DNA of 64,000 bases, taken from assembly GCA_905178155.1 (NCBI GenBank), contig CAJINV010000025.1, forward strand, positions 1 to 64,000. Direction: 5' to 3'. Position 1 is the first letter of the stretch. Each line of letters begins with the position of its first letter. The position numbers and the translations under genes are program-made. This stretch comes from Amoebophrya sp. A120 (taxonomy: Eukaryota; Sar; Dinophyceae; Syndiniales; Amoebophryaceae). Below are positions 45,855 through 57,400 of the stretch, one piece after another. Under the pieces are notes generated by a model that saw only the letters and a list, made by a program, of their open reading frames with translations, made no database searches and was not told the origin of the DNA.

Positions 45855-48800
45855 TAGTTCCGCTTTGCTCAAATCTCGGTGAGACCGACCGCGCCGGCGG
45901 GGGGCCGAGTGGGCCTCGACTGGAACTGGATTTTTTCATCATCGCATGATCAGATTGCGAATTATGCTGCTGCTGGTTAGTCATTTCCCCGGAACCACGA
46001 GCAGGTGGTTGCAGGTGCTGCTGCTGCTGCTGTCCACCCTCTTCCACAAAAGTTCTCGGTGTCACCGCCCTCTGCGGCGGCCCCGAGAAAACGCCCGAGG
46101 GCATGGCCTTCGTTCTCGCGCTGGAGGATAGGAGTTGCCCCTTCAGCGACTCCTCTTCCTTCGACAGGCGCATCGGCGCTAAATTGCCCTTCGAATTTTT
46201 CCTGCGGTTGGTTGCGACAGAGACGATCTCTTCGACGGGAGAATTCCGCGCGGTATTCGGGCGGCTGGAGGAGGAGGAAGTGGATGGTACTAAGGCAGCA
46301 CCGGCATAAGCCGCATTGTTGCTCGTCCCTGATGAAGCAGCTTTGGTGCTCGCGCCGGATGAAGTGGCAGCACCTCCTTCTGTTGTGCTTCCAGAGGCGG
46401 CGCCGCCTCTACTAGAAATACTTCCGCTCGTCATAATTCCGCCCCCGCGCGTCATTGTGACAAAATTGTTCGTCCGCGGGGTCGTGGTCCGGCTGCTGCT
46501 ACTCGTCTTGCCAGGACGCTGTGAAAACCTTTCGACCACCTCCTCATTCTCCGTATTGCAGCTTTCCCGCTCGCTATCCCGCTCGCTGTGCGAGTTGTTG
46601 TAGTTGTTTTCGTCCTGGTCTTATGCACTGCAAAAGTAATATCGTACTCTGGTTGTACTAATTGCAGGTATGCTTGATAAATGTGCTTCCACCAAAGGTA
46701 AACTAGCAATAGAATGAGAAAGAGAATCTCCATTTCTCATGCTGAGAATTATAAAACTTGTATTCTGCAATTTGTACGTACCCAGTACGGTCCTTTTGCG
46801 ATGCATAGGTCTTCATTGACACTGCTTCGCTTTTTCCACGGCGGCTCGTGCGCGTCGGCCGAGGAGGTGCGGAGGCGGGAGGTAGGCTTGATTGTCTTAC
46901 CACCGTTATTTGTAGTCGACTTCGCTGTCGACGATGTACAACCTGAATTGGCAGCTCCTCCTGCTGCTGCTGCCCCCGACCGATTAGAGCCGCGGTCTTT
47001 CTGAGGATCCGGCTCCTCGCCATTCGACGAAAGCGTCGGAGAAACCTTGTAGCGGTAATCCTGCGACGACCGACTCGGTGGGTGGTAGGACGAGCTGCTG
47101 GGGTACTGCGAGCCCTGCTGCTGTTCGGTCGTGTTGAAGATGTTGAGTAAGTACTTAAGCTGCTCAAGCATGACACAGGGTTTTTCATATGTGCGATGCT
47201 GCATGACAACCTTATAGTTTTTATCAAAAATTCTAGTAAAAAAATACCACATTCCGTCGGCCCGTTCCCCCGCCACCTCCCACATTCGTGTCGCTCGCTC
47301 TGGCAGTGGTCTGCTCTTCCGCACTTTCACTGCTGCTTCTCCGGCGCACCTGCCTCGCGCGTTGCCGCGATTCCTGGCGGGACCGAACGGAGACCGAGCG
47401 GAGGGACGACTTGTGTAGGGCGGTTATGCATTGCAAAAGCATTGTACTAGTATAAATTGCATCACAAATTTTGGCAAGAAGAAAAGTGGCATTTGTAATG
47501 CTGTTTTACATTAGGATTAGACTTGTCATGCATATTTGCAATTAGTACGAGTACGATACTTTTGCACAGGATAGCGGTCGCATAGACTTTATTTCCTTTC
47601 TCCCCGTTTATTTCCACCTCTTCCTCCGTGCTGCTGCGGCCCGGGGGGATGGAATTGGTCGAGTATGACCTGCTCAAACGTTACAATCTCAAACGTTACA
47701 ATAGAGTCTGGGTTTTGTATTGCATGACGAGCATGACAGACTCGGACAGCATTCCACTTTCTGCAATACAAATTTCGCCAGACTGCAGTGCGGATTGGGA
47801 CTCCAGAACTTGTCATGCGCAATCCTATGAGAGTTGGCTAGATAATGCACTTCTTGCAACACAAGTTCCAGATTCTATTGTAACGTCTGAGATTGTAACG
47901 GCTGAGCAGGTTATATCGACGACTTGCTTTTTGGGGGAACCATGGTGGACGCCGCCGCAGCTACGCCAGTGGCACTAGTTCCGGTTGGCGGGGACGAAGC
48001 CGATTTCTCGAGGAACAGCTTCCCAGCACCGGAAGTTGAAGAAGATGCCCCCGGTTGCTGAGCAGACGCACCGTTATTGGAAATGACGGAGCTTCGCTGG
48101 CTGTCCCTCCGGTTGCTCGAGTCATACACGACGATTTGTCCATTGTTACCCGCCGTTGATGTTCCTGCAGTCCCAGCAGCAGCTCCACCACCATTCATCT
48201 CCGAGTTCACGCTCGCCCGTTATGCATTGCAAAAGCACCGTACTAGTATGAATTGCATTACAAATTTCCTCAGCATGAGAAATGCAATTTGTAATGCTGA
48301 TTGACCTTAGGAAAAAGATTTGTATATGCATAACTGCAATTACTACGAGTACGATACTTTTGCACAGGATACCCGTCGATCCAACACGAAATCTGGCCCG
48401 TCGGACAAAAACGAATCCTCAAGCGGGTTGTTGCTGTCCAGATCGTCGTTGTTGTTTCCTATGCTGTTCCGCCTCCTGGTGGCCAAGGCGTTTGCGCTCA
48501 GCTCCAGCCGACTCACGATTTTTTCCCGGAGCGGGCGAAGCCCCGGGCCCTCCAAATCCCGGAACGCCTTGCTGCAGTGGTTGGAAAAGTCGAACATGAT
48601 CTGAAACAGATCCTTGCTCCCGCTCGCCTCACTCGGGGGCGGCCACAAACTTCCCACATCGTCGAAGAAGATACCCAGCTCCTTGTAGGTCTGGAACACA
48701 TTGCAGGCGTACACCGCAATTTGGCTGGCCCGGTCGCGCGCGTTCTCGACGAAAGTGCCCATAACCTAATTTTTCTTTTTGTGGGGAAGATCTTTTTTAT

Positions 48801-49944
48801 CAGTAGACTATGCTTCCACGACGCATGAGAAATGTTGACTCAGTAGAAAGCCGCGCATGACAAATAAAGAGCAGCAACATTTTGTACGTCTTGGAACTGG
48901 TCGTTTTGGTCGTATTCCGTGGGCATCATGGTCAGCCGCCGCTTGTTATCAAATGTAAAAAATGTCTGGGTCTGGGAGGATGGAACTTGTGATGCTGCCT
49001 TTGGATTCTACATAAAATCTGTATTGCATGAGTAGCAAAAGGAGAAGTATAGTTTTTGCTTCGTTTTCATTTCATTGAGACGGGCCCCCAGTGGTCGTCC
49101 TCACGGTGTCATCCTGGCCCTAGGCTGTTTTGGACAGATGTTGGTTGTGCCCAGCAAGATGACGGCTCCGCCCGGGCAAATGTTGGTAATGTGATACAAG
49201 GATAGGGCATTTGTCATCCGGAATAAGCATCAAGGTGCCCTCAAAAGATCTGTGATGCTAGGGCGTGCATCACAGACATCATGGCTCATGCAAGACATGC
49301 GTCACAAGTCTCAGAATCTTCCCGACCCACACACTTTTGCATTTGATACTTGTCCACCTGCACAGAAATCCCAGTTTCCCGGTTTTTGTACTCGCCCGTT
49401 TCCACGACTTTCTCAATTTCCGCGAGCGACTCCACCAACGTCGAGCACTGGTCGTACACCCCAAACGCGCGGACGGTTTTCGCCAAGTCTAACCTTCGCA
49501 TGTCGGCCTGTGAGAATCCTCAGTAAAAACGTTTCCACCCCATAGTTGTCATGTAGATTTGCATCTACAGAAACATTTGTGATGCGGGTCCCCATGAGAG
49601 GCATTTTTTCTAGTCGTGTTTTGGAATTTGCAATGCTGAAAACAGAGTCAGCAGATGGATATGTGAGCCACGGCTGTCCTTACGGCCCTGCACTACACTA
49701 CGGACTGCAACTTGTCATGCGTGGCTCCCAAAGCTTCTAGATTTGTGTTGCTAAGTTCCCACCCTGACTATGGGGTGGGGACGTTTTTACACAGGATAGG
49801 GAAAACATTTGGTTCTCCTCCGTGATGTTCATCAGGCAGAGGATAAAATGGTACAACGTCGCCCGCGGCTCCGCCGACGATTTCGTTTGCGCGAGCTTCT
49901 CCAAGGCCGACAACTCGAACCCGGTTTGGTCCTCGATGGTCGAA
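45854..49944 (-). CDS. Formin, part 2: second half of FH2 and linker, on inverted block
   Basis: Read on the minus strand: 49944-49798, 49514-49348, 48946-48886, 48763-48371, 48220-47915, 47663-47573, 47424-47248, 47159-46807, 46621-45854. The first exon encodes TIEDQTGFELSALEKLAQTK, which is the FH2 segment expected right after the GN.LN motif that ends part 1. It continues through DQFQDVMGTFVENA and the FFDDVG...LFQIMFDFSNHC end of FH2, then a Ser/Gln/Gly-rich tail. All exon joins are in frame and cross the introners listed plus one GT-AG intron (47247-47160). The current orientation cannot be transcribed with part 1, so in this arrangement the formin would be truncated after half of FH2. 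Confidence 0.85.
46623..46807. mobile_element. Introner D in inverted block
   Basis: Family D; exact duplication GGTCT. Confidence 0.9.
47160..47247 (-). other. Short GT-AG intron in formin part 2
   Basis: On the minus strand, GTATTT donor after AATGTG and TTGAGCAG acceptor; 88 bp; joins exons in frame and removes a TAG. Confidence 0.7.
47426..47573. mobile_element. Introner D in inverted block
   Basis: Family D; exact duplication GCGGT. Confidence 0.9.
47665..47915. mobile_element. Introner E in inverted block
   Basis: Family E; flanks TCGAG/TCGAC, 4 of 5. Confidence 0.9.
48222..48371. mobile_element. Introner D in inverted block
   Basis: Family D; exact duplication CCCGT. Confidence 0.9.
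48764..48885 (-). other. Short, diverged intron in formin FH2
   Basis: 122 bp containing the TTTGTCATGC and TTTCTCATGC motifs typical of introners but without recognisable family ends. Removal joins DQFQDV to MGTFVENA in frame. Confidence 0.6.
48948..49348. mobile_element. Introner A with probable nested insertion
   Basis: Family A; exact duplication CTTGT. It is ~140 bp too long; extra sequence lies about 49060-49200 (GTGGTCGTCCTCACGGTG region). Confidence 0.85.
49516..49798. mobile_element. Introner B in inverted block
   Basis: Family B; flanks no longer match, but removal keeps the FH2 frame. Confidence 0.85.
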
Positions 49945-49945
49945 T

Positions 49946-50206
49946 ATCAAATGTAAAAGTGTCTGGGTCTGGAAGAATGCAAGATTTGTGATGCAGGTTT
50001 TCCATGACCCAGGAGGTCTGGAATGCGAGACCCAGCATGACAGATTTTTTGAGGTCTCTATGATGCCTTTCCTGCATGAGAAACTCCCTCTCAACTTGGT
50101 CAAAAGCGGACAGCTTTTGGTACTCACGCAACACAGATTTGTGCATCATTCGGATTTAGCATGACAAGTTCTAATCTTCCAGACCCAGACATTTTTGCAT
50201 TTGATA
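49946..50206. mobile_element. Introner A at right inversion breakpoint, reverse orientation
   Basis: Internal sequence is the reverse complement of the 45590 element. Right flank AACTA matches the minus-strand exon flank (AACTA) of the 45590 element, not its own left flank. Confidence 0.9.
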
Positions 50207-52936
50207 AACTACAGCGGGAGGTTCTTCGGGGAATTACAACCCGAGCGAAAATCTCCGGGCACCGCCGTCGTCGACTCCGAGCCAGCAGCCGCAGGACCTG
50301 CCGCCTAGAGCTAGTTATGCATTGCAAAAGTATCGTACTAGGCTGAATTGCATCACAAATAATTCTGCCAAGAGCAAAAAATGGAGTTTGTCATGCTGGA
50401 AAAGGTAAGGACCGATATCTGTCATGCATGAATGCAAATTAATACGAGTTCGATGCTTTTGCACTGCATACTAGTGCGCGGATGTCCGGTCGGACGGCAA
50501 CGGCGAGCAGTGTGGTTTCCACGACGAACTCGGCGCGGGGCAGTACCAAACCCAACCCGTTTATGGAGGCGTCAGGATCGAAATCAACAAAATCAAAATA
50601 AGTAATTTGTGATGCATAAACTCGATACCGCTTGGTGCTTCAGTTTCTAAGTGGCGCATGACAAGTTTCGGGAGCACCAAAATCTAGTCTGTCATGCCTT
50701 TTGGGCAAAGAAGACTGTTCCTGTCATGCTACACGGGCAGCACATCGCCTTCCCCTAAACAGGCTTGCGATTGGTCTCATTTGCCTGCTCCCTAATACAG
50801 ACTATGCGCGTTCTCCATTTCATGCATTACAAATTTTGCGACTTTGTCGATTTCGATCCTGACACCCCTATACCGTTTACCGGAGCCGCCGGGCGCGCCA
50901 GCTACGATCGGCAGAACAGTGGGGCGAGCAGTAGCAGTTCCGGGGGCAGAAGACCGCAGATGCAACAGATTACAAAGTACTCGATTATTTTTCGAAATTG
51001 CTGTGGTTCAGTAGTTTTTCTTTATACTTTTTGGGTCATCTTCTCGCTGTTTCTTTGTCTTCTACCTTCGTGCCTGTTTTATTTCATGGCTAGGTGCGAG
51101 TGCGACGAAGAGGTTTATTTACACAAATGTTTTCAACTACAGCATGCGCAGCATCAACCAGCCTTCCGGTGGCCGACGCGGGCAGCAGACTAGCTTCAAC
51201 CATTTTATGGGTCCCACGCACAGTTTATCAACTGTAGAAATGTCTGGGTCTGGAAGAATGCAAGATTTGTCATGCATATTTCTCATGACCCATGATGCCT
51301 GTAATGCATAACCTAGCATAGCAGATTTTTAGAGGGCTTCCTGATGCACTTTCTGCATGAGAAATGCCCTGTCCGTGTAGCACAATTTGTACCCCTCTTG
51401 CTGGTAATGCAATACAAATTTTTTTAGAGTCCAAAAACAGCATGACAAGATGCAATCTTCCAGACCCAGACACTTTTGCAGTTGATACAGTTCTACGAGC
51501 CGGGTGTCCTCGAAAAAGAGCCAAACCCGACAGTCGCTCGTATCCTGTGCAAAAGTATCGTACTCGTATTGCAATCATGCATTACAAATCCTTTTGTTAA
51601 AGGTAAATCCGCATTACAAATTTCATTTCTCATGCTGAGGAAATTTGTAATGCATTTTCATTTATACGAGTGCGATACTTTTGCATTGCATAGCTCGCCG
51701 GCTTCTGCGACGTTCAGGAGCAGGCCGTGCTGCAAGATCTCTTCGAGGCAGAAAACTTTCAGCTGAGCAGTGACGACGAGGAGGACGACGCGCGGCAAAA
51801 TTCGTGCATCTATCGCAAGCAAAAACTGTTTCTCTGTAAACTTGTCATGCAGAAAATGTATCTTGCATAGTGTCTGTCTTGCTACACATGCAAGAAAGTG
51901 GATTTTTTAGGTGTGTTTTGCCTTAGGAACATTGCATGGAAAATTTTCTCTGACGTGTAGAACAAGCTTGTGATGCTGCAAACCTTGCAAAACCCTTACA
52001 ATGAAACAGTTTTTTCTTGCGATAGCATCTCTGAGGTGAGTACTGCGACTTTGAAAGACGAGCTACTACGCGAGAAGAGAAGGCGGCTGAGCTCCGGCGG
52101 GAAAAGTTTGCAGCGCTTCTTGGGGGGCGCTGAAGAACAGCGAAATCACACTCACACGACGACGAATTCCTCGTCTAGGGGATACAACACACACGATCAG
52201 CTTCTATCCGGAGGTCGTGGAGCTGGTGCACCAGCTGTCACGGCCAGTACTGCCGCCATGAGCCGGAGTAAAGTCGGGGTGCCGAGCTACCACCACACGG
52301 GTACAAATGGTGCGAGCACGAGGACCCCCACTACAGCCGGAGTTCATCTGGAGCATCAAACTAGTACTGGCAATAGTACAATTACGTCTAATAAACCCGC
52401 GAACCTGCGACCGCTGACTAGTCGGCCCGCCGGCGGTGCTGGACATCCGGGCGGGTTGCCGCCAAGAGGGGGTGGAGCGATGGGAACGGGTGCGGCAAAT
52501 GGAATGATGCTAACCCACCACCAGCGCGGCGGGGGAACGCGGCCGCCCGCGAACCATCCGCACACGGTATTACAATGAAAAATCCCCCCACGCCAGAACC
52601 TCTTGGCAGCATTTGTATTGCAAACCCTTCCAAATGAAACATTCGCCCTCGTCTTGCATCTATCAGCATCACAGGTTTTCAGTCGCGAATAGCAAAAATT
52701 TGTATTGCAAAAGATCCCAGCAAGAGCGGCGCTTGTCATGCAAGCACTGCTATATACGCCTGGACTCTGCATCAGAAAGATTCATCATACTCCTTTCATG
52801 CATGACAAAAAGTTTTCATTTGCAAACTTTGCATCACAAATTATTGCAACTTTGGGGGTGGGGGCATTTTTCCTCGCGATACACGGTCGGCACGAGGCCG
52901 GGACGGGCACCACAAATGGCACCGGTCTACGAATGA
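50207..52936 (+). CDS. Formin, part 3: C-terminal tail
   Basis: Exons 50207-50316, 50471-50562, 50873-50976, 51143-51226, 51488-51541, 51693-51811, 52025-52568 and 52882-52936 (TGA 52934). With parts 1 and 2 re-oriented the whole frame is 9,108 nt, exactly 3,036 codons. The tail is Ser/Thr/Pro/Gly-rich with an acidic stretch (SSDDEEDDARQ near 51770) and a Lys/Arg-rich helix (52050-52090, LLREKRRRL) that could act like a C-terminal regulatory basic segment, although no autoinhibitory motif is recognised. One intron (50977-51142) is GT-AG. Confidence 0.8.
50317..50470. mobile_element. Introner D
   Basis: Family D; exact duplication CTAGT. Confidence 0.9.
50563..50872. mobile_element. Introner G
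   Basis: Family G; exact duplication CCGTT. Confidence 0.9.
50977..51142 (+). other. GT-AG intron in formin tail
   Basis: GTACTCG donor and TTTTCAACTACAG acceptor; in-frame join. Confidence 0.6.
51227..51487. mobile_element. Introner A
   Basis: Family A; exact duplication CAGTT. Confidence 0.9.
51542..51692. mobile_element. Introner D
   Basis: Family D; exact duplication GCTCG. Confidence 0.9.
51812..52024. mobile_element. Introner F
   Basis: Family F, left end diverged; exact duplication GCATC, leaving CICI. Confidence 0.85.
52569..52881. mobile_element. Introner C
   Basis: Family C variant (GAAAAATCCCCCCACGCC); exact duplication CACGG, leaving TVTV. Confidence 0.9.
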
Positions 52937-54494
52937 AAATGATGAAGATCAGGATATTTTATTTTTATGCGACGTTGGAGTAGTTTTCGTTACAAGAAGG
53001 TTATTAAATAACAAAGGTGGAGTCTTGACCACCTCTACGCTCTCTTACAAGTGGCTTAGTTGTTTGTTCCGCGCCGAAGCGCGCAAGCAAGCAAGAGAAC
53101 TTGACCAGATTTTATACGTTTTCTTACTGTTGCATGATATTATTTAACAACTTCAACTCGGAAAACAAAGTACCCAGTCACGGGTTTCTTTCCATCTTGA
53201 TATACGAGAACTCCCTAGAAGTTTTTAATTTTACCGTTTTCATTTATTGATACACCAATGGCAACATAACAAAAAGCCTGGCGTAACTTACTAAAAGATC
53301 ATGTTGATGCAATGGCAATAGAGCCTGGCGCAACTTACTACTAAATAAAAGATCATGTCCTCGATGCAATGGGAATAGAGCCTGGCGCAACTTACTAAAA
53401 GATCATGGCAATAGAGCCAGTAAAGAGAGGATCAAAAGAGCAGCAGCACAAGAAGTTGACTTGCTCGAGTTGTTTTCTTTCAAGGACTGGCTTGGTCTAT
53501 GTCTATCCAAAGTCCTTCTAGTTGGCCTAGTTTAATACAGTTGAGTCGGCAGCACAAATCCTGTGCGCCAGCAAGCACGCACTCTCTTTTTACCAGTACT
53601 GATATTATGCAAAATAAAGTGCGGAGAGAGGATGGAGGTCTTTCCGCACAGCCACATTTACAAATTGTTTTTTCGAGCTAACCTTTTGAAAATGCCAATA
53701 ATTTTCACGAGATCAGAATTTATTCGACAGTTACAGCAAAAGACTTCCAAAGAGTAGTAGTTTGATTCGAGCATATGGTTAGAGGCAAAAGCCCTGCACA
53801 AAAAAGTAGCAGGCACGATAATTTCCAATTTCAACAAGTAAAATACTGAATAAGCGCAAAGTTGCTATAAGCAGAAGAAGGTACTTTTTATTCATCTCGA
53901 CGGAAGTTTATAAGAACACCACAGTGCAGTCCTTGTCGCTGCTGCGATCGCAGAGCCAATGAGCTGCGCGAGACGGGAGACTGTAGTCAAAGCAGATTAG
54001 TAGTTTTCACGGCGGACTGGCAATAAACGATAAGTACGGAGAGCCAGTAGCCGAGATAGAAGAGAGCTTTCTATGTATAGGTAAATACGAACGGTTATCC
54101 AAGACCACGAGCTCGAATTGCAAAAGAAAAGCAGTCGCGTTTCCAGAGGCGCTGTCATACTATCTCGCCAAATAAGTAAACGACAAGTCAAGAAAAGTCC
54201 ATCGGGGAAAATGTTTTCGAATTTACAGTTCAAAAACCGCAAGAAGAGCTAGGGTTTCTTTTCAGATTCACAGATTTAAAAGACCGACGGGGTCACGCAG
54301 AACAGTGCGAATTTGTTTTCGAGCTAGATTTACTACAAAAATGAAATATTTTTCCACGACGAACAGCGAAAGCAAGGGCAAACGACGTGAAAAGCGGTGT
54401 GAGGGCAAGTTGTGATCTTTAGTACAAATGTAACATCATAAGTTTTGTGATTCACGGTCTGCGTGCAAGAAAAAGAATGTGTTCAACCTTATAG
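52937..54494. other. Intergenic with three-copy tandem repeat
   Basis: A ~62-bp unit (AGCCTGGCGCAACTTACTA, then AAAAGATCATG and GCAATGGCAATAG) recurs about three times at 53276-53420. Otherwise AT-rich; no gene is supported, although an upstream exon of the next gene may lie near 54341. Confidence 0.6.
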
Positions 54495-57400
54495 GACGAG
54501 TACGACAACATTAGAAGTACGATTATCCCGAGAACGAAGGTTGCCGTTGGTGCTGACGTGTGCAAAACGGCCGTGAAGAGAGCCTATGGAGCGTAAGTAT
54601 TCAAACTCGAAAAAGCGACTGTTACGGCATACTGCTTTTTTCGAGCGTGTCAAAATTTTCTGTCTTTTTTCCGATTTTACCCGCTCCGATAAAGCGCCCC
54701 AATCGCCGCTGTGCTATCGCACATTTTAGCCTGATCAGACGTCGTAGCTTGTGGTGGAAGTGGTTGCAGCAACTCCCGGCACTTCCCGTCGCAGCATGCA
54801 CAACGTCCTCGAGGACCATCATGCTGGCCTACACGAGTGTGGAGAAGATCCTGACTCGGCTCGGGTACTCGCACACCCGTACCCGGGGGAGTCACCACCA
54901 ATTTACGCACCCGCACCGCGCGACGCAGCCCGTGCCGGTGCACAACCACAAGGTGCGGCCGGATGTGTTTCGCTTGATCCTGCGCAACATCGAGCGGGTG
55001 CGGGAGAGGGAAGAGCAGGAGACCGGCTTTGTTCATGATCCTGTACAACTAGTGGAGGAGGTTGATATTAAAAACGACGATGCTGAGGAGCTCCAGGTTG
55101 ACTTGTGCGAAGAAGTGGAGGTGGATGAATCAACTAGTACAAGAACTTCTGCTGCATCTAATATTGCGCCACACGAGGTGGACACCTCCTCTTCCTCCAG
55201 CGGTTCTGCTAGTGCGCATGCTGACCTTGTTCCAGTCACTACAACTTCCAGAAGTTCTTTTCCTGGCGATAAAGCGAAAGCTGGCGGGTCCACCGGAATT
55301 ACATCTTCCGACGAGGTAGCTTTGCAGAAGGGAACAAGAGTTGCTGCTTCGTCTACAAGAAGGAGCCTTCTGTTCAAGCCGAAGCCCCGACAACGGAGCA
55401 TCAAGCTCAACGTGCACACGATTGCCAGCATCGTCCTCGCGACCGAGGAAAAGGAGGAGTACGAACGCCTTTTGCAGGTGTGGGAAGCGAGGGCGAAAGC
55501 GAAGCAGGAAGGAGTTCGGCAGGAACTGCTGGACATTGAGGCGGAGTTTCACGAACTAATTTCGGATGGCAAGGCCAAAGAGGCTGCGGACATGCTGGAA
55601 AATGTGGTACGCGATAAGCGATTCGCAAAATATCGCGGACAGCAGCTGCAGGAGCAGAAGTCTTCGGGTAGTAGTTCTTGTCAACAACAGTCTACTTCAT
55701 CGGGTGGAGATGGTGTTGACCGCATGAAGATCCTCCAGCCGGAGGCCACTGTGACGATCTTTGACCTAGAACTGTACTACACAACCGCTTTGGAGCAGCA
55801 CGCCAGCTCCTTCCCCTTCGGCAGTGAGAAGGCGTTGGCGGTGTACCAGAAGTTGCTGAATTACCTGGAAAAAATGAAGACTGTCTGGTGGCGCCACAAG
55901 GAGACCAGTGTGGTGGAACTTCGACACAGCGAGTGCCTGAAGAGCGTGCTGTGCGGGTTATCGGCCGCCCTGTGCAAGCTGAGGGAGAAAAAACTTGCGG
56001 GCCTCGAGATGGTCCTGGCGCAGCGCATATCAAATGCAAAAATGTCTGGGTCTGGAAGAGTCATGCTGCTTTTGCATGACAAAGAAGGTCTGGCATGGAA
56101 ACTCTAGCATCACAGGCTTCGAGAAGCTTCCGCAATGCCGAATCTGCATCACAAATGCCCGACTTTGGTGACAGAAAGTAGACAGCTTTTGCTGCCTATG
56201 CATGAGAGATTCTTATGTGTTGTGAAATGCGCATCACAAGCTTGCATTCTTCCAGACCCAGATATATTTGCAATGCATAGCGCAATGTCACCAACTTTTT
56301 CATCTGGCTGGTCGGGTACTTTGACGAGCAAAAGCTCCGCGCCGAGCCGCGGCGCCGCCGGTTTGCGGAGCTGACCGAGATCTTCGGCCCCGAGCTGCTG
56401 GGGCTCGCCCGGCAACTCCTCTCGCCCGCGAGCCATTTCTTCCTCGAAGTCGCGGCTCCCTCGGGGATTCTACAGCGTTGCGAGAAGAAGTGGCTGCGAG
56501 AACTGCAAAAGGCGCCCAAGTATCAAATGCAAATATATGTTTTCTGGGTCTGGCAAGTTGTGATGCAAATCTGTCAATGGTGAGCGCAAGTGCGTTTTCA
56601 GGCAAGAGGCCCTTTTCTTGCTCATGCAACAGAGATTTAAGGGTCATGCCAGACAAGCATGACAAACTTGCAATCTTCAAGACGAAGACATGTTTGCAAT
56701 GCATACCAAGTCCGTCACGCTGCTGCTCGAAGTGTTCGAGCTGATCGTACCGAAAAACGCGAAAGAATGTCCAAAGGCCCGCAAAGCCTTCTGGAAGAGG
56801 ATCACCGACGAGATCAACAGTCGCGGCATGGGTCTGGGGCTCATGTGCGGCTGCGGGTGCAACTCCGGCGTGCGCGTGTCCCAGGAGCGAGAGCTCTTGA
56901 AGCCCAACCGCGCGGAAGCGGCTTACAACACCGAGCTCAAGATGCTGCTATCAACTGCAAATATGTCTGGGTCTGGAAGAGTCGGGGTTTGTCATGCACA
57001 TTTTGCATGACCCGTGAGGTCTGTGATGCAGATCCTAGCACCAGCAGAGATTTTTTGAGGGCTTCTTGATGCTTATCACGCATGAGAAATGGTCTCTCCG
57101 CGTGCCAAGAACTGAACTCCTCTTGCTGCTCATGCAACACAGATATTTTTAGATTCCGCAGACAGCATTACAAGTTTCACCCTTCCAGACCCAGACATAT
57201 TTGCACTGCATAGCTGCGCTGGCTGCGCGAATTCGTCGGCAGCTTTCACGACGTCCAAGCGAACGAAAAGATTGACGACATGACCCTCCTTCACGGCTGG
57301 GGCTCCACGTGCGGCCTTGGCGCCGAGGTGGTCTATGAAATGCAAAAGCATCGTACTAGTATAAATTGTATTACAAATTCGCTCAGCATTACAAATAAGA

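Noticed and set aside
54821-55040. Bacterial HicAB operon or contaminant contig
   Set aside because: No HicB partner, no ribosome binding site, and the domain is spliced to introner-bearing exons.
56029-56279. GT-AG splicing inside introner ends (GTCTGGG to CCAG)
   Set aside because: In this element that splice leaves an in-frame TAG; whole-element removal keeps the frame here and at all tested sites.
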